Source: an uncultured Eubacteriales bacterium
GTDB lineage: Bacteria > Bacillota > Clostridia > Oscillospirales > Oscillospiraceae
DNA: 64,000 nucleotides
NCBI GenBank assembly: GCA_902465435.1
Contig: CABQNH010000002.1
Span: 46,551 to 110,550 of the forward strand
Reading direction: 5' to 3'
Part shown: piece after piece, positions 15,301 to 22,166 of the stretch
Position numbering within the stretch: position 1 is the stretch's first letter
How the letters are laid out: every line of letters starts with the position of its first letter
The notes under the pieces: model-generated
What the model was told of the DNA's origin: nothing
Database searches by the model: none
What the model saw: the letters and a program-made list of their open reading frames with translations, nothing else
Made by a program: the position numbers and the translations under genes

Positions 15301-18187
15301 TGCCCTCGGAGGCGAGGTTGCCGTTATCGGCCGTGAAAGCGCGGTTGTCCTCCGTACCCGAGATGGTCACGGTCGGCTCGAGCGAGGTCGTGCCCTGCGG
15401 GCAGTCCGCGTCGGGCGACTTGCTGCCGATAAAGGTTGAATAATAGATCGGCGGGATCGCCTGCCCGACGGTAACGCCAACGAGCTTCCAGACCAGCGTC
15501 GTCTCGCCGGTCTCAGCGTTGACAGACACGTCCGTTTGCAGTTCCGTACCGCCCGTGACCGTGCCGCGCATGCCGCCGTTGGCGCTGCTCTGGGTGTAAG
15601 TTCCGCCGAAATAGGACGAGCCTTCGATATAGCTCAGATACTTCGGCAGCGTGACGGTGATCGTCAGATCGGTGGTCTTTTCGGGCGAGCCCTGGTTCTT
15701 GTCAAAGCTCGTCGTCGGCTGCACGATAAAATCCGCCTCGCGCTGCGAGCGGTCGAGCGCGTAGGTCTCCTTCTCCTGCCCGTTGACGCGCTGCGCCTCG
15801 ACCATGGAGACGCCGGTCTTATAGCCGACAATGAGCATCGTGTCGCCCCAGTGACCCCAGTCGGAGTTGTGCGGATGCAGTACATGCGCTTCGTCGTAAG
15901 TCGCAGGCACATACTGCGTGTGCGCCGGAACGCCCGCGCTGTTGTTCGCGGGAATGTTGCCGCTGTTGAGCCATTCCGTCTCGCCCTTAGTGTTGGTGAA
16001 CTTGTTCTCCGTCAGGAGCGTGGCGCGGTTGGCCAGATAGGTCTCCCAGCTCGGGGTGGTGTAGGTGCCGTCCTCGCCCGGCGTGACGGAGGCCGCGACC
16101 TCCGCAACCGCGCTGTTCGCGCTCATGGCCTTCGTCCAGACGCGGGAGGTCGAGACGATGCTGTAGGTCTTGTTCGTCTGTGCCGTGTCGCGCACCTTCG
16201 CGCGCACGAGGCCGCCGTAGTTCGGCTTCTGGTCGATTAGCAGACCCGGGCCCTGGATGTACATCAGCACGGCGACGCAGGTCTTGCCGTCCTTTTGCAG
16301 CGCCTCAAGGGAGTCGTAATAGGCAAGCTGGTTCTCGGTCGCGTCGCGCATTTCTTCAAAGCTGACCCAATCCGTGCCGTCCTGCTTCGCGCCGTAGCGC
16401 AGCGTCAGTGTGGCATCGGAGCGCTCCGCACCGTCGATAAAGTCCGGCAGATAATCACCTGTCAGCTCATAGGCCTCCGCCGGGAAGCGTAGGAAGTTCG
16501 TTGCAAACCAGAGCTGGTTCTTTTCCTCGTTCCGGGAGTAATAGGTAAAGCCCGCGCGCAGATAAAACTCCGTGCCCGTCGTCGCAACGTCGTCACCGTG
16601 GCGCTGATTTTTCACGTTCACGCCCCAGTTGCTCGTCTTTTCCAGATCGGCATAATACACGCGGTTCTGCAGGCTGCCGGGCAGCGTCAGTTCCAGACCG
16701 GCCTCATAGACATCGTCGTCCAGAATCTGCTGACCGTCGTTCGTGCCCTCACTGTCGCGAAATTCCGTCCCGCGGACCGTCGTGAGCGTCAGGTCGCTTG
16801 CCGTGGCGGTCGTATAGAACGCGCCCTGTCCGTAATCCTGAATGATCTCATATTTTGCGCTGTCGGTCGTGTCGTTGTCCAGTCTGTTGAAAGGCTGCAC
16901 AATCCAGAACTCGCCCGTCGAGAACACGCCGATGCCCTTGTCCGCGCCGTATGCGCCGACGTTGCTGCTGCCGTCGCCGTCCATCGTCGGCATCTTGTCC
17001 ACATCGATCTCATAGCCGCTGACTGTGACGAGAACCTCGCCCGTCGGCGCTCCATTCTCATCGAGCACCTGCTCCGCCGACCAGATGCCGCCGTTGAAGC
17101 AGCTGTTCTGCCTGCCACCGACATTATAAGGCGCACCCTTGACCACGGCGTTGTTATCGTCATAGAGCACGCGGCCGTCGCCGTTGGCAGCGCCATACTT
17201 CTGGACCATATTGCCGTCGACACTGTAAAGCAGCGGCATATAGCCCGCCTCGTCAGCCGCGACCGTCATCCCTGCCGTGTAGTCCGAGCCGGGGTTCGGC
17301 GTGTTGATCCGATAGTTGCTGCTCAGATTGAGCTTAAAGGTGATCGGACTGCCGTTCGGGATCTCGATGCCCTTGAACCCCTTGGCTGCCTGATTGTTAT
17401 ACAGCTCGATGCTCACAGCAAGATTCATCATGCGGCCGGGGACGAGCTTATTGCCCGCAATCCCATAGTTCGCCGCGATTTGTTCTCCCTCCGTATTGCC
17501 GGTATTGAAATTGAAGCTATCCTTATAGCTCGAGTTGCCGCTGACCTTGACGTTATAGCGCGGCGCGGCACTGACCGTCACGCTCTCGGCGATTGCCGTC
17601 GCCTGATTGGCCTCGGCCGCCCCGTCGATGTACGCGTGGATCGTCGGCTTAACCACCGCACCGTTCGCCATGCCCTTCACGCGAACGGTCAGGTTCTCGC
17701 CGAACGTACCTGGCACAACGGTCTGCCCGCCGTTCTCCAGATGCTTATAGGCCACAAGCGTCTGAGAATTGCCGTTGTCAATGATCCGGTAGGCATATTT
17801 CCCGCTGTTCTCCATCCATGCCATAGCCGCCGTGTCAAACTCGGCCTGCGCACTTGTCAGCGGGAGCGTGAATGTCACGCAGACATACGCTTCGCTGTAC
17901 GATTTTGCGGTGTCTGTCGCAGCGACATTCACCGTGAATTGGTAATTCACCGTGTCAAAGCTGCGGACGATCTTATTCTTTGCGCCGCTATCGTTACCGG
18001 CCTCGTCATCTGTGTCCCACGGAGCAGAGCCGTCCGTGATCTCGCCGAATTGGACGCTGGTCACTTTCGCCTCGCTGCTGTTCGGGATCGATGCAGCCGC
18101 TGCCGTCAGCGCAAGGCCGGGGCACAGGCTCAGAAGCATCGAGCATAGAAGCAGCAATGCACAAACTCGTTTACTGATTTGTTTCAT
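6341..18187 (-). CDS. Giant secreted multidomain protein with GH99/WbsX-like domain (3,948 aa)
   Basis: One uninterrupted 11.8-kb ORF. I place the start at ATG 18187 (MKQISKRV), preceded by AGGAGG; the six codons further upstream contain that ribosome site. A Leu-rich signal peptide ends near TAAAA. Approximate regions: long beta-rich N-terminal part (to about 1,140); an SdrD-B-like stretch WSDDDGDGEKNE; three copies of a beta-sandwich module marked by LRLDPLQ (about 1,280, 1,450, 1,620); a low-complexity middle; two MLNYGAS/MMKYGDS helical motifs (about 2,390, 2,565); two LamG-like regions (about 2,660, 2,830); a GH99/WbsX-like TIM-barrel domain (about 2,965-3,295, with STWNEYGEG near its end); two more modules (RLDP at about 3,440, RFDP at about 3,724) around a copper-amine-oxidase N-terminal-type domain; and a final CBM-like domain. 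There is no LPXTG or membrane anchor at the C terminus. It probably binds and perhaps cleaves glycans outside the cell. Confidence 0.88.
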   Translation of the reverse strand: MKQISKRVCALLLLCSMLLSLCPGLALTAAAASIPNSSEAKVTSVQFGEITDGSAPWDTDDEAGNDSGAKNKIVRSFDTVNYQFTVNVAATDTAKSYSEAYVCVTFTLPLTSAQAEFDTAAMAWMENSGKYAYRIIDNGNSQTLVAYKHLENGGQTVVPGTFGENLTVRVKGMANGAVVKPTIHAYIDGAAEANQATAIAESVTVSAAPRYNVKVSGNSSYKDSFNFNTGNTEGEQIAANYGIAGNKLVPGRMMNLAVSIELYNNQAAKGFKGIEIPNGSPITFKLNLSSNYRINTPNPGSDYTAGMTVAADEAGYMPLLYSVDGNMVQKYGAANGDGRVLYDDNNAVVKGAPYNVGGRQNSCFNGGIWSAEQVLDENGAPTGEVLVTVSGYEIDVDKMPTMDGDGSSNVGAYGADKGIGVFSTGEFWIVQPFNRLDNDTTDSAKYEIIQDYGQGAFYTTATASDLTLTTVRGTEFRDSEGTNDGQQILDDDVYEAGLELTLPGSLQNRVYYADLEKTSNWGVNVKNQRHGDDVATTGTEFYLRAGFTYYSRNEEKNQLWFATNFLRFPAEAYELTGDYLPDFIDGAERSDATLTLRYGAKQDGTDWVSFEEMRDATENQLAYYDSLEALQKDGKTCVAVLMYIQGPGLLIDQKPNYGGLVRAKVRDTAQTNKTYSIVSTSRVWTKAMSANSAVAEVAASVTPGEDGTYTTPSWETYLANRATLLTENKFTNTKGETEWLNSGNIPANNSAGVPAHTQYVPATYDEAHVLHPHNSDWGHWGDTMLIVGYKTGVSMVEAQRVNGQEKETYALDRSQREADFIVQPTTSFDKNQGSPEKTTDLTITVTLPKYLSYIEGSSYFGGTYTQSSANGGMRGTVTGGTELQTDVSVNAETGETTLVWKLVGVTVGQAIPPIYYSTFIGSKSPDADCPQGTTSLEPTVTISGTEDNRAFTADNGNLASEGITVTKGSANAFTKSVKADTVEADGTVDYVIYSSNNATTPEQVYLLDTMPADGQNGSSFVGTYHVTAWKLDTTLCDAGKLAVYYTTDEQYRSATAATVPQTEAEGWTKASLGADGTITDMNGKRPAAWAIIGSLDSNKAINIELQIQLEPDLSAFKDNTTYINTISTGELQATAAATVVKRSISGMAWSDDDGDGEKNETVDTDNTSCAGTTFYTTGIAGKDDAILFLKPDYYKGIQTTELKQIKVVMSGSVNTEPIKLYFRTDDKQWIEANRFEINNPTLVKNGGEKIAQADTEYVFDLDANVNASWTGTITELRLDPLQGNNLSFNVKTITLVKADGTEQVMDFCTKGAYENYVIPSDSILPGVSYPTAEDYTLPQEAILSTKRPGATFTAADDGNGDIIFTFLETMYAGLSTSDLKAVRVVASGDPATKEPMKLYYAAGNQTELSEARVIWGSAVNWNEATYTFDLTSRSDWAGTINALRLDPLQGANLNVTLKTIMLDLADGTTRTFDLTVPGAWKSFLRVTNKQGEPVYTAETAEVTRDSVKVSLYRKGETGGTTFATGSASNDALLGFKEVMYQNLMTDDVKRVRIVMSGDSCGEHPPQLFYMSGSDGGFSGGKTLSLDSSLRLSKDMKEYVFELRDYSQWKLGEKLTGLRLDPLQAYNESFTIQSIAIELTDGSLRYFDFTTKDAYKNFVSPANLPTVSYAAADDTYVAVTDGNDQPVSTYLGKSVSAKNSGAVQNFTSGSYEFRDLSGGTYMVRMESGTTDLSQFDKATNAVSIYDTNGKLTAAELRDIKIPSTTKNYAAYGNDIGFYGKTTVVLNYDRKVTVDVRSFRAETPTVEVASAVDATVWSSKLERTDSKGRTVTFAEVGADGNVTITPYDLIYSKDNPDASVFYRISYPDGTSVIHEIAIKPADVIYYEESNDDLLTFTDGQRGKWYKVTGQYRHDITADGANYDANADGQYQNADSHTDDYDSKYSENENNLYFSAGTARMVNVTTEVKDASLSAAYPSVKFSFYGTGFELVSMGTPYGGVVNVQVYEGSIEDGKKPIYTRAVNTRYGIYYGEQEDGETAPPTEGREIDRLYQGTALVKDDLTYGMYTVVCTPMYSPYFDPYDVGSFDILVDGVRILNPIGAAPEYERTDFNDILTAKVSLFITEYGKTELSDKLEHGPKYEIHLAPEQSVAVAVTAKKDAVLRMGAQSFTGASGEFSVYSVQSFTDSGDKTPIAQQTLTGTEMHYPVYTASADGTQILLFKNTGTTHIALTSFEYLPETVTELRCQPEDTEAALDLANALLTPEDPSDSSGTGSLGISAASLTLSSDISINFYVPQENLEGIENPYLLCVKNLYDEKGNVTGTEEKKITLRAENNGRFVYTFDGVSAMEMGSIVTATMHGTKDGKDVSGKPVEYSVKTYAMNQLKRDTTPDKLKTLLVDMLNYGASAQTYWSYNTANLVNQDLTDEQAAFATQTEPTLTNNCTITDNTGTIHFDSVSLLLKEKVAIKYYLSPKGYTGKVSDLTMKVSYVDKNGDTQTETISGDKFTLTADGRYAVIFDKLNPTQLRTVCTAEIYDADGNKVSGTLTYSAESYAARKLSDPDAKLVRLLNDMMKYGDSTAKYFGISSAQVRKAHQAYEICYTYSMDQAKNLEGITSGWQVDNRAGLGKTSNADNGRLSDVSTEEHSRLLRYFNNETAGSFDFRFALSYHSGFAGNVMRLTAEDGSDTFYLITQDDGFYVKAKDGSLTALPATLEAVGNDLGNMLLRVIVDLDKGTSRIEIDGIDCGTHPLLGTSFRCLSFETTDESTNSTSLQGGYVEANYAIYENFTVPTRAIPTSFTNDNALSLVGESLRLAAGKETASSFEPLGGNVCFTLSTKPERNDQNTGWSLCAGDDAVVKLELKDGYLYANGQKIMKTKAGGALSETQERLQNNMWHLLRVEADMTTQKAIIKVHTSKVATVDFLMRTSYVDGIRIDNTKSAGFVDLDDIMVYNLVDYNIPEPQVVEDDYNIGINVCSLWENGSHWGWATISPHDDLKPVLGYYDENLTETADWEIKYMAEHGIDFQAFCWFASSSYTPLNPSAKHLDRAFVNAKYSDKMKFCLLWEAANGSVPSTVDAFKNYYVPYIIENYFTNPSYMTIDGKPVLAIFGASRLKSQFGNDAATVKGMFDYLREEARKVGFKGVIVLDCNGGETNIKDYGFDGWYAYNWGTNYTLQEDINNNLNKQKNVDAYTVPTISVGFNRIGWAQERFPMMSVSDFKAANEWVRDTYIPTYANTSKSGADGADHWQEKFAMISTWNEYGEGTYIMPSEGLHGFGYLDALREVYSGGGAHTDVKPTDEQKALITHNYPQDIRVLRQNGDYTGAQARSVKAYTTDFYQSTANLTVKGSGVYQTYPAGQSSDAIFAVKEEAFKDMDASQLLRVRVKASGIPKGEYMQLFYGTSKNGGVSEGNSICVYSTTDGEQEFVFELSSRSTWIGTVTAMRLDPVDANDVTFTIESVTFEYGGDYPAVYINGMKLGNKIQTETQNGVDYVPFEPGVSRINHLLSLYFEWSYETKTLTLYRNKHSYQFVTGKDYALVDGTTQVKLGGTVYQQDNIPMLPIEGLAKVLGLHCVKDGIDYRISTQEASCFETEADGIWTFNRSGDARGWTLAGGTMNFTDDTLVIDGTRTANNTYDPRLSMENLSLDCSKYTKIEVCVKWDITGSRSSDVMKIYYTTTEAKGLSEGKSVQVPIGKSSNGEFKTITFDMTKDKDNTGSWKGYVTQLRFDPFDDAGTTEIKYIRFVEAREETVLVEDDAEGTARFKTEPSYVEIVDEPADYTVYNKCYYVHNNDVQGQHWSTAHCQNVNYEAGKTYQIDFDVKIADSTIPDSGVILCNAVYKDPNSANTNNHIFARKTVSKNDGWVHYTATYTVNQITADGTVNEFTIYSDPTNGKTVNFYFDNVKITVVDDTNAAQSAVSNLDASTPASGTGAVYSAALPSPKPFAVPEKLSR

Positions 18188-18653
18188 TTCTCGTCCTCCT
18201 GCCAAAGAACATTTGCGGTCGACAAGGGCAACTGTCAGCCGCCGGAAATTTCAAAAGTCCCCGTCATTTTTATCTTCAAAATATACCATAATCGCGCTCC
18301 ATTTTCAAGACAATTTTCGACGCGAAGCAGCCAATTATTCCCCTTATTTTCCGAGTCTATTGTATAAAGCGCCCAATATTTCTCCGTCGCCCTCCAGCTT
18401 GTAACGCGACTTTTTGGTGTTTTTTACATAGTCGTTTTTTCAAGGAAAATCTCGTCACTCAGCGTGTGTTTTTCAGGCATTTTCTCTTCCCGCAGACTTG
18501 CTCCATTCGAATCGCCCGCCAATATCAGCGCCTTGCGGTGAACGAAAAGACTCAACTGCAAAGGAATCGATCAAATACACTCCCGTCGTATACACAAGCT
18601 TTTCACAAGGTTAATGTCATGTGCTGCGCCTGACTGACTCAAACCTATTCCCC
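18188..18653. other. Intergenic region upstream of the giant surface gene
   Basis: Contains the promoter listed at 18280-18308, leaving a 5' untranslated leader of about 85 bases before the giant gene. Apart from that I see no ORF, strong hairpin or recognised riboswitch. Confidence 0.5.
18280..18308 (-). promoter_or_regulatory. Probable sigma-A promoter of the giant surface gene
   Basis: Minus-strand TTGAAA (18303-18308) and TATATT (18280-18285) with a 17-base spacer, in an AT-rich stretch about 95 bases upstream of the chosen start codon. Confidence 0.5.
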
Positions 18654-18863
18654 TCAATAATGGCTTCCCCGCTTCTTTGCGTAACGCAGCGCGGCGTATG
18701 CGCCGTCAAAATGATAATAGAGGCACAGACGGCAGTCGCACATTTCTGCCGTGTATTCAAAACGGCGCAGAACCATCACGCCGCTGCCTCGTGGGGGAAA
18801 GCCCTTTACTTGCGTCATCATTCGCTTGAGGGCTTTCTGACTCGGTGAATCTGAAAAGATCAT
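18654..18863 (-). CDS. Small conserved-looking Cys-containing protein (69 aa)
   Basis: A 69-residue ORF, MIFSDSPSQKALKRMMTQV onward, with ATG 18863 and a good AAAGGAG seven bases upstream. The centre carries YTAEMCDCRLCLYYHF, a CxCxxC arrangement that could bind metal, and the end is KKRGSHY. I have the impression of longer relatives in gut Clostridia that continue with more Cys after KKRG, in which case this copy is cut short, but I cannot verify that here. It lies just behind two terminators that follow the tRNA genes, so it needs its own promoter or read-through. Function unknown. Confidence 0.5.
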   Translation of the reverse strand: MIFSDSPSQKALKRMMTQVKGFPPRGSGVMVLRRFEYTAEMCDCRLCLYYHFDGAYAALRYAKKRGSHY

Positions 18864-18884
18864 CGTCTTGCTCCTTTGTCTGTG

Positions 18885-18928
18885 AAATAAAAAAAGAGCC
18901 AACCGTTTTTTTGCAAAACGATTGGCTC
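18885..18928 (-). terminator. Intrinsic terminator (second of three after the tRNA genes)
   Basis: On the minus strand, a 14-bp stem with one mismatch (18915-18928 with 18896-18909) is followed by a run of seven T. It lies just upstream of the 69-residue ORF. Confidence 0.75.
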
Positions 18929-18935
18929 CGAGGGC

Positions 18936-18973
18936 AACAAAAATCGGCAGATAGTGCTTGTGACTATCTGCCG
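18936..18973 (-). terminator. Intrinsic terminator after the tRNA genes
   Basis: A perfect 11-bp stem, CGGCAGATAGT with ACTATCTGCCG (18945-18955 and 18963-18973), followed on the minus strand by TTTTTGTT. Confidence 0.7.
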
Positions 18974-19081
18974 TCCTTGTTCTGTATTCTGTTATTACTT
19001 GGGTTCGTATCTATCCTCAATGGGAAGAAGCCGTTATTACATCTACGATTTTGACGCTCTGAAAAACGGCATTTAGGCAGC

Positions 19082-19110
19082 AAAAAAGCCCGATAAAGTC
19101 GGGCCTTTTT
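19082..19110 (-). terminator. Bidirectional terminator of the tRNA-Thr/tRNA-Tyr unit
   Basis: GCCCGA (19088-19093) pairs with TCGGGC (19099-19104). A/T runs on both sides let it work in either direction; it starts 30 bases after the tRNA-Tyr 3' end. Confidence 0.75.
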
Positions 19111-19139
19111 CGGGGTACATCTTTTTCGTACCCTCTTGA

Positions 19140-19224
19140 TGGTGGGGGAAGGTGGATTCGAACCACCGAAGTCACTGACAACAGATTTACAGTCTGCCCC
19201 CTTTGGCCACTCGGGAATTCCCCC
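19140..19224 (-). tRNA. tRNA-Tyr (anticodon GTA)
   Basis: An 85-base minus-strand tRNA. The acceptor stem pairs GGGGGAA (19218-19224) with TTCCCCC (19144-19150). The anticodon loop has GTA at 19188-19190, the variable arm is long as expected for tRNA-Tyr, the T loop is GGTTCGAATCC, and CCA is encoded. It lies 29 bases downstream of tRNA-Thr and shares its transcript. Confidence 0.95.
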
Positions 19225-19253
19225 ATATTTACTTTGCGTCGTTTGATGTGCTG

Positions 19254-19329
19254 TGGAGCTGGTAGACGGACTCGAACCCCCGACCTGCTGATTACAAATC
19301 AGCTGCTCTACCAACTGAGCTATACCAGC
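19254..19329 (-). tRNA. tRNA-Thr (anticodon TGT)
   Basis: A 76-base minus-strand tRNA. The acceptor stem pairs GCTGGTA (19323-19329) with TACCAGC (19258-19264). The D arm is AGCTCAGTTGGTAGAGC, the anticodon loop TTTGTAA gives TGT, the T loop is GGTTCGAGTCC, and CCA is encoded. Confidence 0.95.
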
Positions 19330-19619
19330 ATCTCAAACGAGCATGGTTATTATACATAGCGGCGCGCGTATTGTCAAGTGTTTTTTTCATTTTTCGCGTT
19401 TCTTTTTTCCCAGAGTGCAAAAGCAGGGTACGCGGCGCCGCGGCGGGGAACCCGTGCCGCCGCAGCGCCCCGGCAGAATGGATCGTACAAGGCGTAAGCC
19501 GCCTGTAAGCGCAGCGCTTTCCGCTGGCGTGGAGATCCCGCTGCGGTATCCGGTCTTCCCTTTTTCTCCGCACCGCCGCCCGTTCTTCCCTTCCTCTCGT
19601 TTCTTCGCGCAAGGCCGCG

Positions 19620-20915
19620 CTACTCGCCGCCCCTGCCGCCCTTCTGCGCAGCAGGAAGCTCAACCGTGAAGCGCACCGAGCACGGCGGCAAATAATCGGC
19701 ACGAATCCTGCCGCCGTTTGCTTCCGCAATTGCGCGCGCGACGGATAGCCCGATCCCGCAGCCGCCTTTACTCTGCGTGCGCGCCACATCGTCCCGGAAA
19801 AACCGATCAAACAGCTTTTCCGGCGCGGCCGTCGGCAGGCGTTCGCAGGTATTCTCCGCAGTGAGGCAAATTCCGCCGTGCGTTTTCCACAGCGCCACAT
19901 GAAGCGTCCCGTTTTGCTGCGTATAGGAGACGGCGTTGTCCAAAAGAATGGCAAAAAGCTGCGCGATCTGACTGCGCACAGCGCAGATCACCAGCTGCGG
20001 TGCAATCGACTCCGTCATGGTAACCCCCCGCTGCTCCAACGGCTGGCAGAAATCTGAAAGCAGTTGCTCTAACAGCGTGCTGACGCAGAATGCATCCGGC
20101 TGCTCCGGCACCATGCCCTCGTCCATTCGCGCAAGCAGCAGCAGGTTTTTGGTCAAATCCGACAGGCGCTGCGCCTGCGCCTTAATATTCCGGCTCCACT
20201 TATTTTCCCCAGTGTATAGCTCCATCGCCTCGGTATTGGACTGAATGATGGCAAGCGGCGTTTTGATCTCGTGTCCCGCGTTGGTAACAAATTGCCGCTG
20301 CTTCTCCATGTTCTCTGCAATCGGCCGGATGGCACGCCGTGATAGCAAAATCACAAGCAGCAGCATCACAAGCCAGCATACAAGCCCGACCGCGCCGGAC
20401 AGCGCCAGCACCCGCAGCGCCGTGCCGCTTCGGCCAGAGGTATCCAAAAACACAACGGTTTCCCCTGCGCCGTCGCGGGACTGTGCGACCCGATAGCGGT
20501 AGCTTCCGCGCCTCCCGCTTGTCTCTCCGCTTTCCAGCGCTGCCTGCGCCAGTGAGATGGCTTCTGTCTCGCTGACCTTCGCCGTACGGCTTACGTCCGC
20601 AGCAACCGGATCGCCCGCAGCGTCAAAGCGCACCACAAAGAAATTGGAAGCCATAAAGGCATCATAATCTCCTTGCGGCGTCGCATCGTGTGTAGGCGGT
20701 TCTATCGATTGCGCATCGTCCGGGAGCGGATCGGGATGCGGCTTCAAATTGCGCGGATCCCCCTCATTTTCGGAAATCATAGCAAGGGTCCGTGCCGTCT
20801 CCTGATTTGAGATCACAATATTTCCAACGTTGATCGCGCCGAGCATCAAAATGAGCAGCGCTGTAATGGCAATCATCGCTGTGACCACAAACTTCTTTTG
20901 CAGCGCCCGGATCAT
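19620..20915 (-). CDS. Sensor histidine kinase of a two-component system
   Basis: A 431-residue membrane kinase. TM1 lies at about residues 9-33 and TM2 at about 168-191, enclosing a roughly 130-residue extracellular sensor region with no recognised fold. The dimerisation/phosphoacceptor motif HEIKTPLAII has His 215. The catalytic domain shows an N box (LLDNAVSYT) and G box (GGCGIGLSVARAIA). ATG 20915 overlaps the response-regulator stop as ATGA and has GGAGG seven bases upstream; the frame is open further upstream only inside the regulator gene. It phosphorylates the OmpR-type regulator encoded just before it. The signal is unknown; no obvious target gene is adjacent. Confidence 0.92.
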   Translation of the reverse strand: MIRALQKKFVVTAMIAITALLILMLGAINVGNIVISNQETARTLAMISENEGDPRNLKPHPDPLPDDAQSIEPPTHDATPQGDYDAFMASNFFVVRFDAAGDPVAADVSRTAKVSETEAISLAQAALESGETSGRRGSYRYRVAQSRDGAGETVVFLDTSGRSGTALRVLALSGAVGLVCWLVMLLLVILLSRRAIRPIAENMEKQRQFVTNAGHEIKTPLAIIQSNTEAMELYTGENKWSRNIKAQAQRLSDLTKNLLLLARMDEGMVPEQPDAFCVSTLLEQLLSDFCQPLEQRGVTMTESIAPQLVICAVRSQIAQLFAILLDNAVSYTQQNGTLHVALWKTHGGICLTAENTCERLPTAAPEKLFDRFFRDDVARTQSKGGCGIGLSVARAIAEANGGRIRADYLPPCSVRFTVELPAAQKGGRGGE

Positions 20916-21586
20916 TCCGTCACCTCCAGCGTATAGCCGATATTTCGCTTCGCCACGATCGCCACATTGGCATGCAGCGCCGAAAGGCGCTTGCGCAGAT
21001 AAGAAAGGTATACCCATACCGTGCCCAGCTCCGCCTCCGTCTCATAGCCCCAGACGCGGCAAAGCAGTTCCTCCGTAGAAAGGCAGATGCCCCGGTTCAG
21101 CAGCAAAAGCTCCATCAGCCGATATTCCAGCTTGGGAAGCGTCATGCGCTCCGCCCCTACGGAAAGGGTAAAGCTTCGCTGATCGAGAGAAAGATTCCCG
21201 CAGCGCAGCACACTCGGTGTGAACTCCTCGCGGCGGCGCAGCATAGCGCGCACACGCGCCAGCAGCAGCTTCATGGGAAAGGGCTTCGGCAAATAATCGT
21301 CCGCGCCCAGATCCAGTCCCCGGATCTGATCCTCCACCTCTGCCTTTGCCGTCAGAAGGAGGATCGGCGTGCGGCAGCCGTCGGCGCGCAGCTCCTTGAG
21401 TACCGCAAGGCCATCCCGCTTCGGCATCATAATATCCAGAATAATGCCGTCATATTGCTCATTTTTTGCATAGGCCAGCGCATCGGCGCCGTCATAAACC
21501 GCATCGACCAAAAAATTATGATAGGTCAGAATGTCCACGACCGCCTCCGATAGACTGTGCTCGTCCTCCGCATAGAGAAGCTTCAT
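20912..21586 (-). CDS. OmpR/PhoB-family response regulator
   Basis: A 224-residue regulator. The receiver domain has the acidic pair in YAEDEH, phosphoacceptor Asp 51 in ILDIMMP, and the conserved Lys in LLTAKAE. The C-terminal half is a winged helix (RSFTLSVGAERMTLPKLEYR through LGTVWVYLSYLRKRL). ATG 21586 is preceded by GGAGGG with a seven-base spacer; the upstream extension to 21616 includes that site. Translationally coupled to the kinase. Target genes cannot be told from this window. Confidence 0.93.
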   Translation of the reverse strand: MKLLYAEDEHSLSEAVVDILTYHNFLVDAVYDGADALAYAKNEQYDGIILDIMMPKRDGLAVLKELRADGCRTPILLLTAKAEVEDQIRGLDLGADDYLPKPFPMKLLLARVRAMLRRREEFTPSVLRCGNLSLDQRSFTLSVGAERMTLPKLEYRLMELLLLNRGICLSTEELLCRVWGYETEAELGTVWVYLSYLRKRLSALHANVAIVAKRNIGYTLEVTE

Positions 21587-21821
21587 GGCGCTCCCTCCTT
21601 TTTTACATTGTACCACAGAAAGCTTATCTCTGGCTTAGGAAAACTCCAGATCAATCTCCGCGACGGACCGTGAATCCATTTCCCGATACGCCCCATCTTA
21701 TGAAAGCAGCAGCGTCTTTGAATCGCGCAGGATTTCTCGTCGGCGGTAAGCCTGGTTGCCGCCTTCGCCGGGATCCATGTCTTTCTTGGCGTAGCATAGA
21801 CGTTTCCAAACGTCAAGAACA

Positions 21822-21861
21822 GATCAGCGCGCCGTCCTCAAAAGGGACGGCGCGCTGATCC
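21822..21861. repeat. 40-bp palindromic repeat, copy 1
   Basis: A 15-bp perfect stem (21822-21836 with 21846-21860) around CTCAAAAGG. It is repeated 294 bp away with one base difference, in the same orientation. Confidence 0.75.
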
Positions 21862-22115
21862 CAGGCTGTCAATATAGTCCGTAACCGTCAAAATGAGAAA
21901 ACATTTTTGGCGATTTCTATACGAAACGCATCTATTCGGTTTTTGAAAAATTTCAAACAAATACGGTTCAAAAAGTGGATAAAGTTTATTATTTTGACTT
22001 ACTTCGGAACTCGCGCCCTACCGTACCTATGTACGCCGACTGGCGCGAGTTACTCGTATTCCGAACTTTCTTGATAGCCTGCCAGCGTGTCAAAAAAGGT
22101 TTTTTGACACGCTGA

Positions 22116-22155
22116 GATCAGCGCACCGTCCTCAAAAGGGACGGCGCGCTGATCC
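22116..22155. repeat. 40-bp palindromic repeat, copy 2
   Basis: Same palindrome as at 21822 with a single G-to-A change in the left arm. It begins directly after the 14-bp hairpin ending near 22114 and stops about 12 bases before the APC permease stop codon, so it may help terminate that gene. Confidence 0.75.
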
Positions 22156-22166
22156 ATAAGCTGCAC

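Larger units (their letters stand above)
21587..22166. other. Gene-free interval with a pair of palindromic repeats and nested hairpins
   Basis: No ORF. It contains two near-identical 40-bp palindromes (21822-21861 and 22116-22155). Between them are an inverted repeat with arms AACTCGCGCC and GGCGCGAGTT (about 22009-22051, itself flanked by TTCGGAA/TTCCGAA) and a 14-bp stem AGCGTGTCAAAAAA/TTTTTTGACACGCT (about 22083-22114). The last could serve as a terminator for either side. Confidence 0.6.

Noticed and set aside
18221..18230. GACAAGGGCA near 18221 as another copy of the MITE-like end
   Set aside because: Only about ten bases agree, without the GTCAGTT part; chance is likely.
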